Notes under the pieces: generated by a model
Told to the model about the DNA's origin: nothing
The model's database searches: none
What the model saw: only the letters and a program-made list of their open reading frames with translations
DNA from: Diplosphaera chodatii
Lineage: Eukaryota; Chlorophyta; Trebouxiophyceae; Prasiolales; Stichococcaceae
Assembly: GCA_032358165.1 (NCBI GenBank)
Contig: JAALGY010000032.1
Span: forward strand, 1,488,001 to 1,552,000
Direction of reading: 5' to 3'
Length of the DNA stretch: 64,000 bases
Position numbers and translations under genes: made by a program
In this document: positions 13,883 through 25,358 of the stretch, one piece after another
Numbering within the stretch: position 1 is the first letter of the stretch
How the letters are laid out: the number at the start of each line of letters is the position of its first letter

Positions 13883-14595
13883 CAGGTCGCTGTCTTCCTC
13901 ACCATTCCATCGTCATGCACACATAGTGTGCATTGCCACTGGACCCAGAACTAGTAGCAGCGCCAGCGACGGCGCTCCATTATATATAGGCTGCCAGCCA
14001 AGTGCACGGCTGACTAGTCTGGTCAGTTTAAAGTAGAGGTGATTGCGGGCGAGCCTGCAAGAAGCGTCCAAGGCTGGCACTTGGCTACTCAGGGGACGGG
14101 CCAAGCAGAATCATTGATGCCCAACTCCAGCGGGTGCTGCCGCGCGGCACGATGACCGTGGGGAGTCTCAGATACGTTGTTGGACGTATGGAGCTGGATC
14201 CACTGCCGGTCGTACGCTGGCGCTCGCCGGATCTATGGCTCAACAACCTGGCGGACCCCTCGCAACCCAGAAAGTTGATGTCGGGTCGATGGCCCACAGT
14301 TACACCAATGCTGATATAGTGCTGCTGACTTGCACCAAATGCACAGCGCACTGGAGGAAGCGCGGGGGATGTGGGTGGACTTATGCGTTACAGCGTTAGT
14401 GATAGCTGGCTTGCTGGCAGTTGAACACTGCTTCCAGCACTTGGCCAGTGGAGAGCGGACATGCCTGGTCCTCCACAGAGACATGCTCCGGATGTCAACT
14501 CCATGCAGCAAAGGTCATGCTGCGCCTCGTAGGTGAGATGGCTTTGGGCGACTGTGGTGTGCTATGACGCTGAAGTCATTGGCGCCACCCTCCGC
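13883..14595. other. Divergent intergenic region (glycosyltransferase / MTQ2)
   Basis: About 700 bases between two divergent starts, so a shared or back-to-back promoter region. A short AT run (tatatata, 13979-13986) lies about 100 bases upstream of the glycosyltransferase start on its strand and could serve as a TATA element. Open frames here are short and look non-coding. Confidence 0.4.
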
Positions 14596-16035
14596 ATGCA
14601 CATGTCAGCACCATGTCACAATAGCAGCAAAGCAGCACCGTTGCTGGCCGAGATTGCGCTGACGACTCTCAGCAGCGAAGTGTACGGCCCATCAGAGGTG
14701 CACGCCTGTCATGCGCCCTGCCCATTTCCTGCCCATGCATGTCTGTAGCAATTTCAGCTGGGCGACCAATGCATTCGGGTCTGACTCCATACCGCAGGAC
14801 AGCTTTGCACTGGCGGACGCGTTGTTACAACTGAGTAGCACGTGGATAGCGCCGCCAAAGCTGTGGGTACAACACGCTCATGCTGCAAGACGATGGGGTC
14901 TGTCAGAACCCCTTTGTGAGTGTTTGGCGACGTCTGGCGGTGCCAAATGTAGCACAGGTTCTGCTGACGCCTGCAGGTGTGTGGAGGTGGGCTGCGGAAG
15001 CGGCTACATCATCACATCCGCTGTGCGCATACTTGCTGCAAGGAGCGGCACAGCATGCCGATTCATTGCAACAGACATTAGCGAGCGGGCGCTTGATGCG
15101 ACTCGTGCAACACTTGAGGCACACAAGGTCCGTTGAGTATAGGATTCACTATACATGCAGGCTTTGCCGCCGTGCTGGACATCGCCCTCATAACCGTTTG
15201 CAATGCAGTGCATGCTCTCCTGTAATGTGGGCAGGTGCACGGCGCAGTCGACGTCATTGCAGCAGACTTGTTGGGTCCGCTGCTGCCACGCTTGCGGCAA
15301 CAAGTTGACCTGCTGGTGACAGAGCTAGCATCTATCTACAGAGTGCTGCTGCATGGATATGTTGTCCTGTCTGAGGTATGCACCGAACAGGTCGACGACT
15401 GTGGTGACATGTTGGTTCACTGCAGCTATTCAACCCTCCGTATGTGCCAACACCCGATGATGAGGTAATCCGCGGCGGCGTCGCTGCCAGCTGGGCTGGT
15501 GGCTCCCATGGTCGTGTCGTCATTGACCGTCTGCTGGCACAGGTGCTGTGCTGCAGTTGCTCTTGCAATGGCCTGGCAACGCTGGATGGCATGAGTGTGA
15601 GCATACTGCCCACCGTCATGTGATGGGTGAAACCTCACATAACAAACGGTGTGATGCACATGGGCAGCTAGACGATGTTCTGGCACCTGATGGACAGATG
15701 CTGATGGTGACAGTGGCTGAAAACAACCCGCAAGGTTTGTGAAACCAACATCACCAACATATCTGGCAAATGGTTGCTGCTTAGTGACGCCTATGCGCCA
15801 TGCCGAACCACAAGCTAGTGATTGGCTTGTGTGCATGTGTGCAGGCATTCTGAGGGAGCTTGAGGTTGTTGGCTTCACAGGTGCGCTGGATGCTACGTCT
15901 CTGCTAAGCACTGACTGCTCAGATCTGTGGGCTGACCCCTAATGCTCGCCTCCTGCAGGGTGGATCGTTTCAGAGACAAGAGCTGATGAGGAGCTGCTGA
16001 CGATCCTGCACGTCGAGCGGAGCAAGCATTCGTGA
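14596..16035 (+). CDS. MTQ2: eRF1 glutamine methyltransferase, HemK2/N6AMT1/MTQ2 type
   Basis: Eight exons join in phase to about 231 residues: 14596-14697, 14798-14862, 14977-15127, 15235-15315, 15426-15542, 15668-15734, 15845-15880 and 15959-16035. The human protein has 214 residues. Visible motifs in order are [15 protein letters not shown] (the N-terminal VYEPAEDxF block of the family), [11 protein letters not shown] (SAM-binding glycine loop), [14 protein letters not shown] (acidic ribose-binding loop), VDVIAADLL, and [13 protein letters not shown]. The NPPY motif binds the amide being methylated. The C-terminus [20 protein letters not shown] matches the basic tail of N6AMT1. The enzyme methylates the GGQ glutamine of the release factor eRF1, working with the activator TRM112. 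An ATG at 14602 is an alternative start six bases downstream. Confidence 0.9.
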
Positions 16036-16562
16036 AACAGAGTGGATCATGTTGCTGCAGACACGCATTCTGACACCACGCCGTCATTGGCCAGGGAGCA
16101 GCAGCACACTCTACAATTAGGCGCGGAACACAAAGATGATTTTGGGACGATAGATGTACTATTTTGCTGCTGCTTCAGTTGTGTCAGGCATGATGAGCAA
16201 CAATGCACGCAACCTGCTCTCACAAAATCAGGCGCTCTAAGTGTGCAACATCTAGACGCATACCGCGGGAAACTGTTGGTACAACACGATCAATGAACCC
16301 CCGTTCCCCTCTGAGAGACGTTTTTGTCTGTGCAACGCTCCTTAGCGGAGCGCCCTCTGCACATGGTACAATGGTGCAATGCGGTATCAGATACAGATGA
16401 ATTGCATCTGTAGTCTCGCTCATCATGGCTCAATGCCATCACAAGTCCTCTCCCCTACCCCAAGTCTCTACGCGGTTGAGCCAGCTGTGTGCTCCAGAAA
16501 GCGTGGCTGGCGCTGTTTGCTCTGCATGACATGCAGCAGGGTGCCAGTGGTGCACCCTGCAG
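16036..16562. other. Convergent intergenic region
   Basis: About 530 bases between the MTQ2 stop and the stop of the minus-strand sigma factor. It should hold both 3' UTRs. It is slightly less GC-rich than the flanking genes and contains no open frame worth calling. Confidence 0.5.
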
Positions 16563-19478
16563 CTACTCATCGTGTTGACCCTCCAACGTCTTGCGCAGCC
16601 CCTGCTGCAGCCCCTTCTTCAGCATCGATATAGCCACGCCCTCGATCTGCCGCACACGCTCCCCCTTCAGACCGTACAGCTCCCCCACCTGGCAACGACC
16701 ACAAGCATGTTGGAGGACAAAGAGCCATATTGTGGGTAAGCCCAGGCACATGATTGCATAGATTGACAGAATTTGTCTAAGGGCAGGGCCACGGTAGGGG
16801 CCCGCACCTCGTTGAGCGTGAGGGGGCGGCCTAGCGCGCTGTGCAGGCCATAGCGGTAGCGCAGAATGTTGCGCGGGCGCAGGTCCAGGCCCTTGAGCGC
16901 CAGGTCCACCTGCTCCCGCAGCGACCTGCAGCACGGCTCACATACACGGCTGAACTGATGCAGACGCCATGCTTGTTGTGTCACCCAGCAACACCACTGA
17001 GCAAGGTGCCTGCCAGGCCGCAATGCTCAGTCACAGCGTCAGACGGGCACTAGAGGCAGCACTGCCAGGCAACTGCTTTAAACCATCACCATGCAACAGG
17101 GCTAGCCCACAGCAACCAGGAGTAGCAGTTCCCAGCGCACCGCTGGGAGGAGTCCTCGGCGGTGTCACCCAGGTCGGAGGCCAGGGTGTCCACCAAGGCT
17201 GGGGAGTCTGCGGCGTCGGGGCTGCCCGACTGGTCCACTGGCATGTCGAGGCTTTTGGCCTCACGGGACGCCCGCACCACCTGGATGACCTTTGTCACTG
17301 GCAGGTCCAGAGCGTTGGCTGCAGTGCAACATAGAAGCAACTTCGCAAGAGCAATGGTATGGTGAGCAACTACTTTGCAGGCCGTGGCCATATCACACAG
17401 TATCAGCACAGCATGCTGCCTGATTCTGTGCCTCAGCTGCCAGGCGTAACACACGACCACTCACCAATCTCTGCATAGGTGGCAGGCTTCTGGCGCTCGG
17501 TCTGCGCATTCAAGTGGTTCGCCACCTTGTTGATCTTGGACAGCAGCTCGTACACATTGACTGGTAGACGCACCACGCGAGATTGGTCCTGCGCAAGGCA
17601 GATCACCAATCGTCAGGAACAGCAATCACCGGTCGCTTACTGCATGTTTCGTGTAATGTCTACCAGAGGAATGCTCATGCTGATGCTCAATGCCGCGCAC
17701 CTGCACGCAGCGGCTGATGGCCTGGCGGATCCACCAGTGCGCGTAGGTGCTGAACTTGAAGCCCTTGGAGGCGTCGAAGCGGGCGATGGCGCGCTCCAGC
17801 CCCGCCACACCCGCAGGCAGCAGGTCCGGAAACTCCACACCCCTGCAGATCGAGTGTATGAAGCCAGATCAGATTTGCATGATCATCTGCCGAGGATCGA
17901 ACAGAGTGCATGTGCCTGACTGAGAGGAAGGACTGATGGGCAGCTGACACTGGCATGATGTGTGCTGAGGTCTCGTGCAGCGCCGCACCTGTCCAAATAC
18001 TGCCGCGCCACAGACACGACCAGCCGCACATTGTACTGCGTCAGCAACGTCTTTGCGAGCGTTGCATTCTGCAGGCGCTGCTGTACTGTGGCGGCCGACC
18101 TCAGGTTCAGATGCCGCGCAACCTGCACATGAACAATAGGAGGCCGTCAGCAGACATGGTGCAGTGCGGCTGTGGCTAAGTAGCAGGGTCCACTGCCGTT
18201 TCATTATCCATCCTTTGAAGAATTGTCTCTATCTACACCACCTCGTTTGTTTGGCTGAGACCCACAAGCCCACCTCATCAAGAGACACCTCGCTGCCATC
18301 TTCTGCTCGGAGCTTCTTCTGCGCACGCTTCACAGCAGAGCCCAGATGGATGATGGCGCCCAGCTGCGCCTCTTCATTGCGTGTCAGCACCGTGGTGTTG
18401 CCCACGGTATTGAGGTACCAAGACACAGCATCTGCCCCTGCTGAACGCCTGCAGCACAGGCGCAGCCATAGCGTCACTTCACAGTACAGAGAACGGACAA
18501 TAAAGGACCTGCAAACAGTAGTTTTGGAACGAAAGAGGCGCACAGAAGGCCGAAGGCAAACTTTTCTTTGCTAGGTCGTTTGGCACGTGCAGAGGACACG
18601 CACTTGGCATTGCGTGAGTTGTACAGCCGCTCTTGCAGCGTCGCAAGAAAGGCCTCTGCAGGGCCCCTCTTCTGCGTCTGTTGCTGCTGCTGCTGCTGCT
18701 GCTCTGGCGGCACGACCTGCCGGGGCCTGACACGCCCCTGGTCGGTGTGCCGCCGGGCTGCACGCTGCACTGCCGATGGCCTCCTGCTGCTGGCTGGTGA
18801 GCTTCCATGCAGCAGCTGCTGGTCCGAGCGGTCTGCCTTGTCGCCGGTGACAAGCCGCCGCGGCTGGAGAGGGGCCGGCGCTGGTGCCTGAACTGCTGGT
18901 CGGGCCGCCGGCGGCGCTGCGATCTCAGTGGCGGCAGCACTGGCGGCGACAGCACGCTTCTTCCGCCGCTGCCTTCTGGCGGGCTGGGCCACCTGCGGCG
19001 GTGACTGGCTGCCGTCATCAGCCGCACAACTGTCTGGCTGCGCCTCCCAGCTGCGCTCGAGCCTCTGCGAGGCGCTAGGGTCAGCCTGCTGCCGGCGAGC
19101 TTCGTCGAACAGGTCCGGCGTGGCTGCAGCATCGTAGCTCTGCTCCAAACTGCGTCGCCGGCGCTCCGTCTCGTCTGATAGGTCCACAGAGTCGCCCAGG
19201 TCAATGGTGCGCTCCACCAGCGCCGCAGACTGCGCCACTTGGTGCCTGGCAGCGGCCGGCGTTGTTTGACCCCGCTGACCCTGGCCGGGCCTGGCGCCCA
19301 GCAGCCTGCCCTGCCTGCACCGACATGCTGGAGTAGGCAGCAGCCAGGCGAGGCCCGGCTGCGCTGGTGGCTGAGTGCCCGACCTGGTGCAGATTTGGGG
19401 CGTATCTAGAAGAAAGGCCCTGGACATAGTACACTGCATTGCTGTGGCCGCACAGGCAACACTTACTGAGACACGCAC
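16563..19478 (-). CDS. Plastid RNA polymerase sigma-70 factor
   Basis: A nuclear sigma factor for the plastid-encoded RNA polymerase. Region 1.2 reads [21 protein letters not shown] (trimmed here: [17 protein letters not shown]). Region 2.1 reads [19 protein letters not shown]. Regions 2.2-2.4, which bind the core enzyme and the -10 element, read [18 protein letters not shown] and [18 protein letters not shown]. Region 3 is spread over exons near 17.1-17.6 kb. Region 4 has [17 protein letters not shown] and the helix-turn-helix end [18 protein letters not shown], stopping at 16563. The N-terminal 200-plus residues are Ala/Arg/Gln-rich with a polyglutamine run. They probably include the transit peptide, so the start is uncertain; ATGs at 19478 and 19436 are both in frame, and a different frame opens at 19578. 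The gene diverges from acetolactate synthase. Confidence 0.85.
18678..18706 (-). repeat. CAG trinucleotide repeat encoding polyglutamine
   Basis: A run of CTG on the plus strand (CAG on the coding strand) gives eight glutamines in the N-terminal domain of the sigma factor, upstream of the conserved regions. It probably sits in a disordered linker. Length variation between strains is likely. Confidence 0.8.
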
Positions 19479-19726
19479 TGGTTGTTTGTATCACACAACT
19501 CAAGGCTTCACGGGCGCCTGCAATACCGTGGACACCGTGCCCACTGAGGCTTGCCGAGACAATCTTAGCAGGAGGCAAGGGTTATAAAGAGACTGGTGCC
19601 ACGAGGTGGCTACACGTCAAGGTGCCTGACCATTACGGTTGACACTGTACTTGCATTCGATATTTACGAGGACCGTCAGATCCTTCGCAGACCTAGCGTC
19701 CCGGTGTACGCGCATAACGGAGGAGG
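19479..19726. promoter_or_regulatory. Short bidirectional promoter, sigma factor / ALS
   Basis: Only about 250 bases separate the likely start of the plastid sigma factor from the start of acetolactate synthase. If the sigma factor begins at 19578 the gap is 148 bases. Both products act in the plastid, so shared control is possible, but no specific motif is identified. Confidence 0.45.
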
Positions 19727-21970
19727 ATGGGAGGAAGGTGCGTCCTGACGCGTGCACTGCGCAGTATCGTCATTTGGCGCAATCCTGCTTGTCATTCGGT
19801 TGATCGGGGCTGTGGGACGTGGAAGCTTGGCCGGACTTGGCCGTCGCTGCCACACGGTGTTGTTGCCGGGGACGGCGCACCCACTGCCAAGATGCTGCCA
19901 GCGTCGGATGTGCTCCTGTCCGGACGCCTAACGCACCATTGGTCGCCCGTTGCCCGCCCTGGCGTGAACGGTGTGCCCCTCAGGACAGATGCCTGGCGGC
20001 GGCAGACATACACAACTGGAGCCAGCTGCAGCCATGAACGGGGCAGCCTGCGGGCAGAGGCCACGCTTACGGGCGGCAGGCCGCGGGAGCCGGTCACAGC
20101 GTCGCCAGCCCCGGAGCAGGCAGCAGAGCTCGAGTCACAGCGCCGCGGCCTGCAGTCGGCAGCAGCGCAGTCGCCGCCCGCAGAGTGGGTGGACAGGTTC
20201 GGCAGCGAGCCCCGCAAGGGGGCAGACATCCTGGTGCAGTGCCTCGAGCGGGAGGGCGTGCAGACGCTCTTTGCCTACCCGGGGGGCGCCAGCATGGAGA
20301 TCCACCAGGCACTGACGCGCAGCCAGTCCATCCGCAACATCCTCTGCCGGCATGAGCAGGGCGAGATCTTTGCGGCAGAGGGCTACGCCAAGGTGACAGG
20401 CGACGTGGGTGTGTGCATCGCGACGTCAGGTCCAGGCGCCACCAACCTGGTCACCGGGCTTGCGGATGCGCTGCTGGACTCTGTGCCGCTGGTCGCCATC
20501 ACTGGGCAGGTGCCGCGGCGCATGATCGGCACAGACGCCTTCCAAGAGACGCCCATCGTGGAGGTGACGCGCCAGATCACCAAGCACAACTACCTGGTCA
20601 TGGACATCGCAGATCTGCCACGCGTCATGAAGGAGGCGTTCTACCTGGCGAAGTCAGGCCGGCCAGGGCCAGTGCTGGTCGATGTGCCAAAGGATATTCA
20701 GCAGCAGCTGGCGATGCCAGACTTCGACCAGCCAATGGCCATCGACGGCTACATCTCCCGCCTGCCGCAGGAGCCAGTGCCCGAGCAGGTGGACGGCGTC
20801 ATCCAGGCCCTCCGCGAGGCGGAGCGCCCGGTGCTGTACGTGGGTGGCGGCTGCCTGGACGCCGCGCCGGAGCTGCGCGACTTCGTGGCGCGCACCGGCG
20901 TGCCGGTGGCGTCCACGCTCATGGGGCTGGGCGCCTTCCCCGAGTCGCACGGGCTGTCGCTGGGCATGCTGGGCATGCACGGCACCGTGGTCGCCAACTA
21001 CGCCGTCAACGACGCCGACCTGCTGCTGGCTGTGGGCGTGCGCTTTGATGACCGCGTCACAGGCAAGCTGGAGACGTTTGCAGAGCGCGCACGTATCGTG
21101 CACATCGACGTGGACCCTGCTGAGATCAACAAGAACAAGGAGGCGCATGTTCCCATGTGCACTGAGTCGCGGCCCGCGCTGGCAGCGCTGAACAAGGGTC
21201 TGGATGCTGCGCCCTTGCAAGAGGGCTCCTTTTCGGACTGGCAGGCCACCCTGCAGCAGCAGGCGGCTGAGCACCCCATGCTCTTCCCAGAGCGCGATGA
21301 TGTCATCATCCCGCAGCGTGCCATCCAGATGCTGCACGAGGAGACAGATGGCAAGGCCGTCATCACAACAGGCGTGGGCCAGCATCAGATGTGGGCAGCA
21401 CAGTGGTACGACTACGACCTGCCTCGTCACTGGGCCACGTCAGGTGGTCTGGGGTCCATGGGCTTTGGCCTCCCGTCGGCACTTGGTGCTGCTGCTGCGC
21501 TTGATGAGCCGGCCCGGGACACCAAGCCAGTCGTGGATATTGACGGCGATGGGTCCTTCCTCATGAACGTCCAGGAGCTGGCGACTGTCGCCATCGACAA
21601 GCTGCCCACCAAGATCTTCATCCTGAACAACCAGCATCTGGGGATGGTGGTACAGTGGGAGGACCGTTTCTACAAGGCCAACCGCGCACACACGTACCTG
21701 GGCCGCAGGGAGTCAGAGTACCATGTCACACACGAAGAGACGGACATCTACCCCGACTTCGTGACCATTGCTAGCGGATTCGGCGTCCCCTCCAAGCGTG
21801 TGCGCCACCCCAGTGAGCTGCGTGCAGCCATCCGGGAAATGCTGGACACTCCGGGCCCCTACCTGCTGGATATCATGGTGCCGCACATCGAGCACGTGCT
21901 GCCCATGATCCCTGGCGGTGGCAGCTTCAAGGACATCATTACCAAGGGCGATGGGTCTGTGTCGTACTGA
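19727..21970 (+). CDS. ALS: Acetolactate synthase catalytic subunit (AHAS, intronless)
   Basis: A single open exon of 747 codons. The enzyme is ThDP- and FAD-dependent and makes acetolactate or acetohydroxybutyrate, the first shared step of branched-chain amino acid synthesis in the plastid. The first 160 or so residues are non-conserved and include the transit peptide; M56 is an alternative start. The catalytic part begins about residue 165 ([20 protein letters not shown]). Key motifs are [17 protein letters not shown] (catalytic glutamate region), [19 protein letters not shown], the ThDP/Mg motif GDGSFLMN to [11 protein letters not shown], and the C-terminal [13 protein letters not shown]. 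The herbicide-contact Ala, Pro, Ala, Asp and Trp of the plant enzyme are all the wild-type residue. The position equivalent to Arabidopsis Ser653 is Gly730. Every other multi-domain gene in the window is heavily split, so the lack of introns stands out. Confidence 0.97.
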   Translation: MGGRCVLTRALRSIVIWRNPACHSVDRGCGTWKLGRTWPSLPHGVVAGDGAPTAKMLPASDVLLSGRLTHHWSPVARPGVNGVPLRTDAWRRQTYTTGASCSHERGSLRAEATLTGGRPREPVTASPAPEQAAELESQRRGLQSAAAQSPPAEWVDRFGSEPRKGADILVQCLEREGVQTLFAYPGGASMEIHQALTRSQSIRNILCRHEQGEIFAAEGYAKVTGDVGVCIATSGPGATNLVTGLADALLDSVPLVAITGQVPRRMIGTDAFQETPIVEVTRQITKHNYLVMDIADLPRVMKEAFYLAKSGRPGPVLVDVPKDIQQQLAMPDFDQPMAIDGYISRLPQEPVPEQVDGVIQALREAERPVLYVGGGCLDAAPELRDFVARTGVPVASTLMGLGAFPESHGLSLGMLGMHGTVVANYAVNDADLLLAVGVRFDDRVTGKLETFAERARIVHIDVDPAEINKNKEAHVPMCTESRPALAALNKGLDAAPLQEGSFSDWQATLQQQAAEHPMLFPERDDVIIPQRAIQMLHEETDGKAVITTGVGQHQMWAAQWYDYDLPRHWATSGGLGSMGFGLPSALGAAAALDEPARDTKPVVDIDGDGSFLMNVQELATVAIDKLPTKIFILNNQHLGMVVQWEDRFYKANRAHTYLGRRESEYHVTHEETDIYPDFVTIASGFGVPSKRVRHPSELRAAIREMLDTPGPYLLDIMVPHIEHVLPMIPGGGSFKDIITKGDGSVSY

Positions 21971-22521
21971 GGGTCAGCGGAGCGTGGCAACGTCCCGCAG
22001 CAAAGTGTACCGTATACAACAGTGTTACCAGTGCCCTGCAGAAGCAAGTGTGCAGCTTTGGGCGTCTTCCTCTCAGGCTGGGCCAGCGTCAGACGCGAAG
22101 TCCCTCGCGTGTCCTGTTGACATACAGCTGGGGTGATGGGATTGTAGTGTTTGCAGCGTGCTTGAGTAGAGGCAGTGTTTTGGTGGGCAACCGTTTCGTT
22201 GGGGTGGGGCGGGGCAGGGCGTATTTAGGCAACTTGCTGTGCAAGCACAAACAACACAAACAACCTCGTGCTGACCAACAAGGCTTGAGGATGTGAAGTT
22301 GAGATATCCTCCGGGTAAGCATGCGGTCTGCTGTAAAGTTCAGGGCACTCTTGGACTGGTGGCCTCTGCCCGACTGCCCCTCTAGTCAGCGGAAGCAGAT
22401 GTGCAACTGTCCTTCCTACATCGCAGCCCTGCCCAACAACCCTGCAGAGACCATGACTGCGCCGTCACACCTTCCTTTGCAACCCGTCTCCTCTTGTCTT
22501 GATGCGGCCAAGAACGGCATC
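21971..22521. other. Intergenic region between ALS and bS6
   Basis: About 550 bases between two plus-strand genes. It should hold the ALS 3' UTR and the bS6 promoter and leader. A G/T-rich stretch at about 22140-22230 is visible. No further gene is seen. Confidence 0.5.
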
Positions 22522-23034
22522 ATGCCGCTGTATTCGCTGTTTTGCCTGACGCGGCCTCAGGCGGGCAAGGAGGCCTTGACCCAGATAATCAGAACAGCCA
22601 GCCAGGCCATTCTGGCACGCGGCGGGGTGCTCACCGACGTGACATCCTTCGGCGAACAGCAGCTGGCATACGAGATTCGTAAGGCGGCCGGAAAGTATGA
22701 CCAGGTAGCGCGTTGATCGTGTCCAAAAGGCGGCTGCAGCATGTGCACACACTCCCGAGTCTCGCGATAACATAGTGTTTGATGAAAACCAACCCGGTCT
22801 CATGTTCTCATCACTGTCCTTCGTGGTGCGCAGGCTGACGTGTGGCAGCTGCAATTCAAGGCGGCACCCAGCGTACTTGGAGATCTGGAGCACAATCTGA
22901 GGGTTGATGAGCGTGTGCTGAGGTACCTCATCCAGAAGCAGCCGGACCTGCCGATCATGCCCAACACACACAGGGTGCAGAAGTGGGCACGGCGTATCCT
23001 GCCAGCTGCAGCAGCCGTCGCCGCTGCTGAGTAG
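22522..23034 (+). CDS. Organellar ribosomal protein bS6
   Basis: Two exons (22522-22704 and 22834-23034) join in phase 0 to 127 residues. The sequence begins MPLYSLFCLTRPQAGKEALT and continues GGVLTDVTSFGEQQLAYEIR, then ADVWQLQFKAAPSVLGDLEH and DERVLRYLIQKQP. This is the complete bS6 fold: two beta-alpha-beta halves with the conserved LAYxIRK and VLRY motifs. Starting at MPLY leaves no cleavable targeting peptide, which is common for mitochondrial S6. An upstream extension in the same frame is open from 22321 and could add one. Mitochondrial localisation is more likely than plastid, by inference. The protein binds the small-subunit platform with bS18. Confidence 0.85.
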
Positions 23035-24043
23035 CACTGCCGCAAGGTGCGCCCTAGTCGTGCTCATATTGTGTACCTGTGTCTGCCTGTGTGCAGCTGC
23101 GGATGATGACCAACAAATCAAGTTATCCCTGTCTAAGACAAGTCCAGGCCGACTTATGTGCGGATTGCTATTAGCTCTATCTGACGCAGCCCTTCTCGCC
23201 ATATACGCACTGTTGCTGATTACAATGATTGGTCTTAAGAAGCATGTTATGGTTGCCTTTCAGGCATCGTTTGGACCTCACTCGTCATCGACTGGTCTTC
23301 GGAAGCACAGCTGGTTGCAGCCTGGACCTCCCTGCAACTCCAGCTGGTGACGCACAGGTGGCTATCTTTCACAGCAGTCTGGCGTTGTGCACCTTTGACC
23401 AACAAGGCATGCCGATGATGAAGATTCCAAATAAGGGCGTTTCTCAGAACACATTCGCAGTGCCCGCTCTAGAGCTTTCGCCTTGCCGGGCTTGAGAGCT
23501 GATGCAGCTTACCTTCCTTGGATGTCTGAGGCATGCCAGATCATACCTGTGTACTTGCATGGTAGTTGCTATTGTCTGCGCGGATGACGATTCTAATTCA
23601 ATCGGATTCCCACTGACCAAGCCCTTGCGGCTTGTGTGAGGATAACATGAATACTGACGCGCAGTGTGCCTCACTTGTTGCAGGCTGCGGGGCACCCTGC
23701 TGCAAAGGCAGCGGTGGAAGCGTCGATCATGATTTGTGGTTCGTGCGCTGGTTGCCTCGGCTGTGCATTGGAGTGTCAAGAAGCACTTCAGTGTGCCCTT
23801 TGTACCGGTCACACTGGGACACTGCACTTCTGCAATAGTATATGTGTGGGGTAGCACCTCTCGCACATCAGACTGTGTTCAGCATATTTGTACACTATCA
23901 GGCAGCGCTGTTCATTGCTGGTGTTCTGTGTCTTGTCAGCGTATGTTGCTATCCAATGTTAGCACAACAACAACCAACGTCTTGTACATGGTTTGTGTAG
24001 AGTGCGTGTGAGCAGGGAGATATGTAGCAGATCAGCACTGCTT
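23035..24043. other. Convergent intergenic region, about 1 kb
   Basis: Lies between the bS6 stop and the stop of the minus-strand coiled-coil gene. It is richer in A/T than the genes. Open frames on both strands (for example 23666-23854 plus, cysteine-rich; 23444-23866 minus) have no recognisable family and no supporting splice pattern. It most likely holds two long 3' UTRs. Confidence 0.4.
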
Positions 24044-24794
24044 CTAAAGACGTTGCACAAGGTGTCTCCCAATGCGCTTCCTGCCACCCTTCTGTTTGCA
24101 ACCTTTGCAGCCTTTCAGCTGTCCTTCAAGCTCTTTGACACGTGCACGCAGCTCCCGGATTTCCTCCTCATCCTTGGCGATTTCCTGCAGAAAAAGAAGG
24201 CTTGCTAGTCAGGGCATCGCCGCATGTAATAGTCGCCCCCCACCCGACTTCACCAGTTGTCAGCATCTACAACATCACAACCTCTGAGCCCTCATCAGCC
24301 CTTGCGAGCGGACCTTGTACTCTTCATGCGCAAACTGAGCCTGCATCGCGCTGGACTGCGAGGACGACAGCTGCCTCTGCAACGCTGCAATGCGTTTTGA
24401 CATATCCTCCTTCTGAATCTGGTACCTGCATATATGTTTTGGGCTGTGATGCCTTCGAACAAAGCCTGCATGCGTCTGTAGGTTGGCGTGCTAGACGTTT
24501 AAGTTGTCATACCTGTGCATGACGTGATGGTTCCATGAGAAGACGCAAAGCAGCAAGAGCACTGCCCCAATGCCGCTCAGCCAGGAGCGGGACCTGGCAC
24601 GCGGAGTAAGTCTTATCAGCCATCAGGAACGTTGCCATCTGTCTGACCGTCCCTGAGCAGATAAGAGCAGCAATTGCATGTATATGGCGACTGCTGCATG
24701 TCGACAGGAGCCATGAGGTTAGCATGGTGGGGCACCTGGGCTTTCCTGAGGGCTTCAGTAGAGGCTGGTCTGCAGCAAGTCCTGACGTTGACAT
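24044..24794 (-). CDS. Small type II membrane protein with coiled coil, function unknown
   Basis: Four exons (24736-24794, 24513-24593, 24314-24425, 24044-24184) join in phase to 130 residues. An N-terminal polar segment MSTSGLAADQPLLKPSGKP leads to a single membrane span, SWLSGIGAVLLLLCVFSWN, around residues 24-42. The rest is a continuous charged coiled coil: YQIQKEDMSKRIAALQRQLS, EIAKDEEEIRELRARVKELE, and a basic tail with two CKGCK-like cysteines. The layout suggests a small cytosol-facing or lumen-facing tether or organiser on an internal membrane. I do not recognise a family. The canonical splice sites and consistent phase support a real gene. Confidence 0.65.
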
Positions 24795-25358
24795 GCTGCG
24801 ATCGGTGTCATAAGTGGCGTATCTGCGTGGCAAAGCTATGCAAGCGACTACTGGATCGAGTCTGATCAATGGTTCAAAATTTGAGTCACTCGAACTCTGC
24901 CCAGGCCCTCTGGCTCATTGAGGGCTGTGGTTGCTGAAGATTTACTGCACAGCTCAGATATCACAACGAGCTCAGGCTTGCGGGTCCACCGCTGATGACG
25001 AGCTGAATGCTGGCACCGCCTCTGTCAGACAGGCACCTTGGGCAGCTGCCTGCAACGGGGGGTGTCAGAGAAGGTCAGGCTTCTTCCATGTGGGCTCACT
25101 CAGTCACTCTTGTCACTCTCGGTCACTGCAGCAGAGCAAAATTTACAGTCTACGTGCGTTTGCTCACTTGCTGAACTTGCCGCCTGACAGTTGCAGCATT
25201 GCCAGGTCGCAAGCTCGTCGATGCTGACGAAAAAGTACTGTGGAGCAGCACACTCACCGTGTCGACCAGCTTCCTCTGTTTGCCGTGAGGGCATTGATCA
25301 AGCGTCCAGTGCAACGCAACACCTGGCGAGGGCAAGAGTGTAGAGGGCCTGGGGCAGG
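24795..25358. other. Divergent intergenic region
   Basis: About 560 bases between two divergent small genes; promoters are expected here. Several TCACTC/GTCACT repeats occur around 25100-25130. No open frame is convincing. Confidence 0.4.

Noticed and set aside
20654..21430. 258-codon minus-strand frame opposite acetolactate synthase
   Set aside because: Shadow of the GC-rich coding exon on the other strand.
23666..23854. Cysteine-rich 62-codon plus-strand frame
   Set aside because: Cysteine spacing does not match a known motif and the region is a convergent 3' UTR interval.
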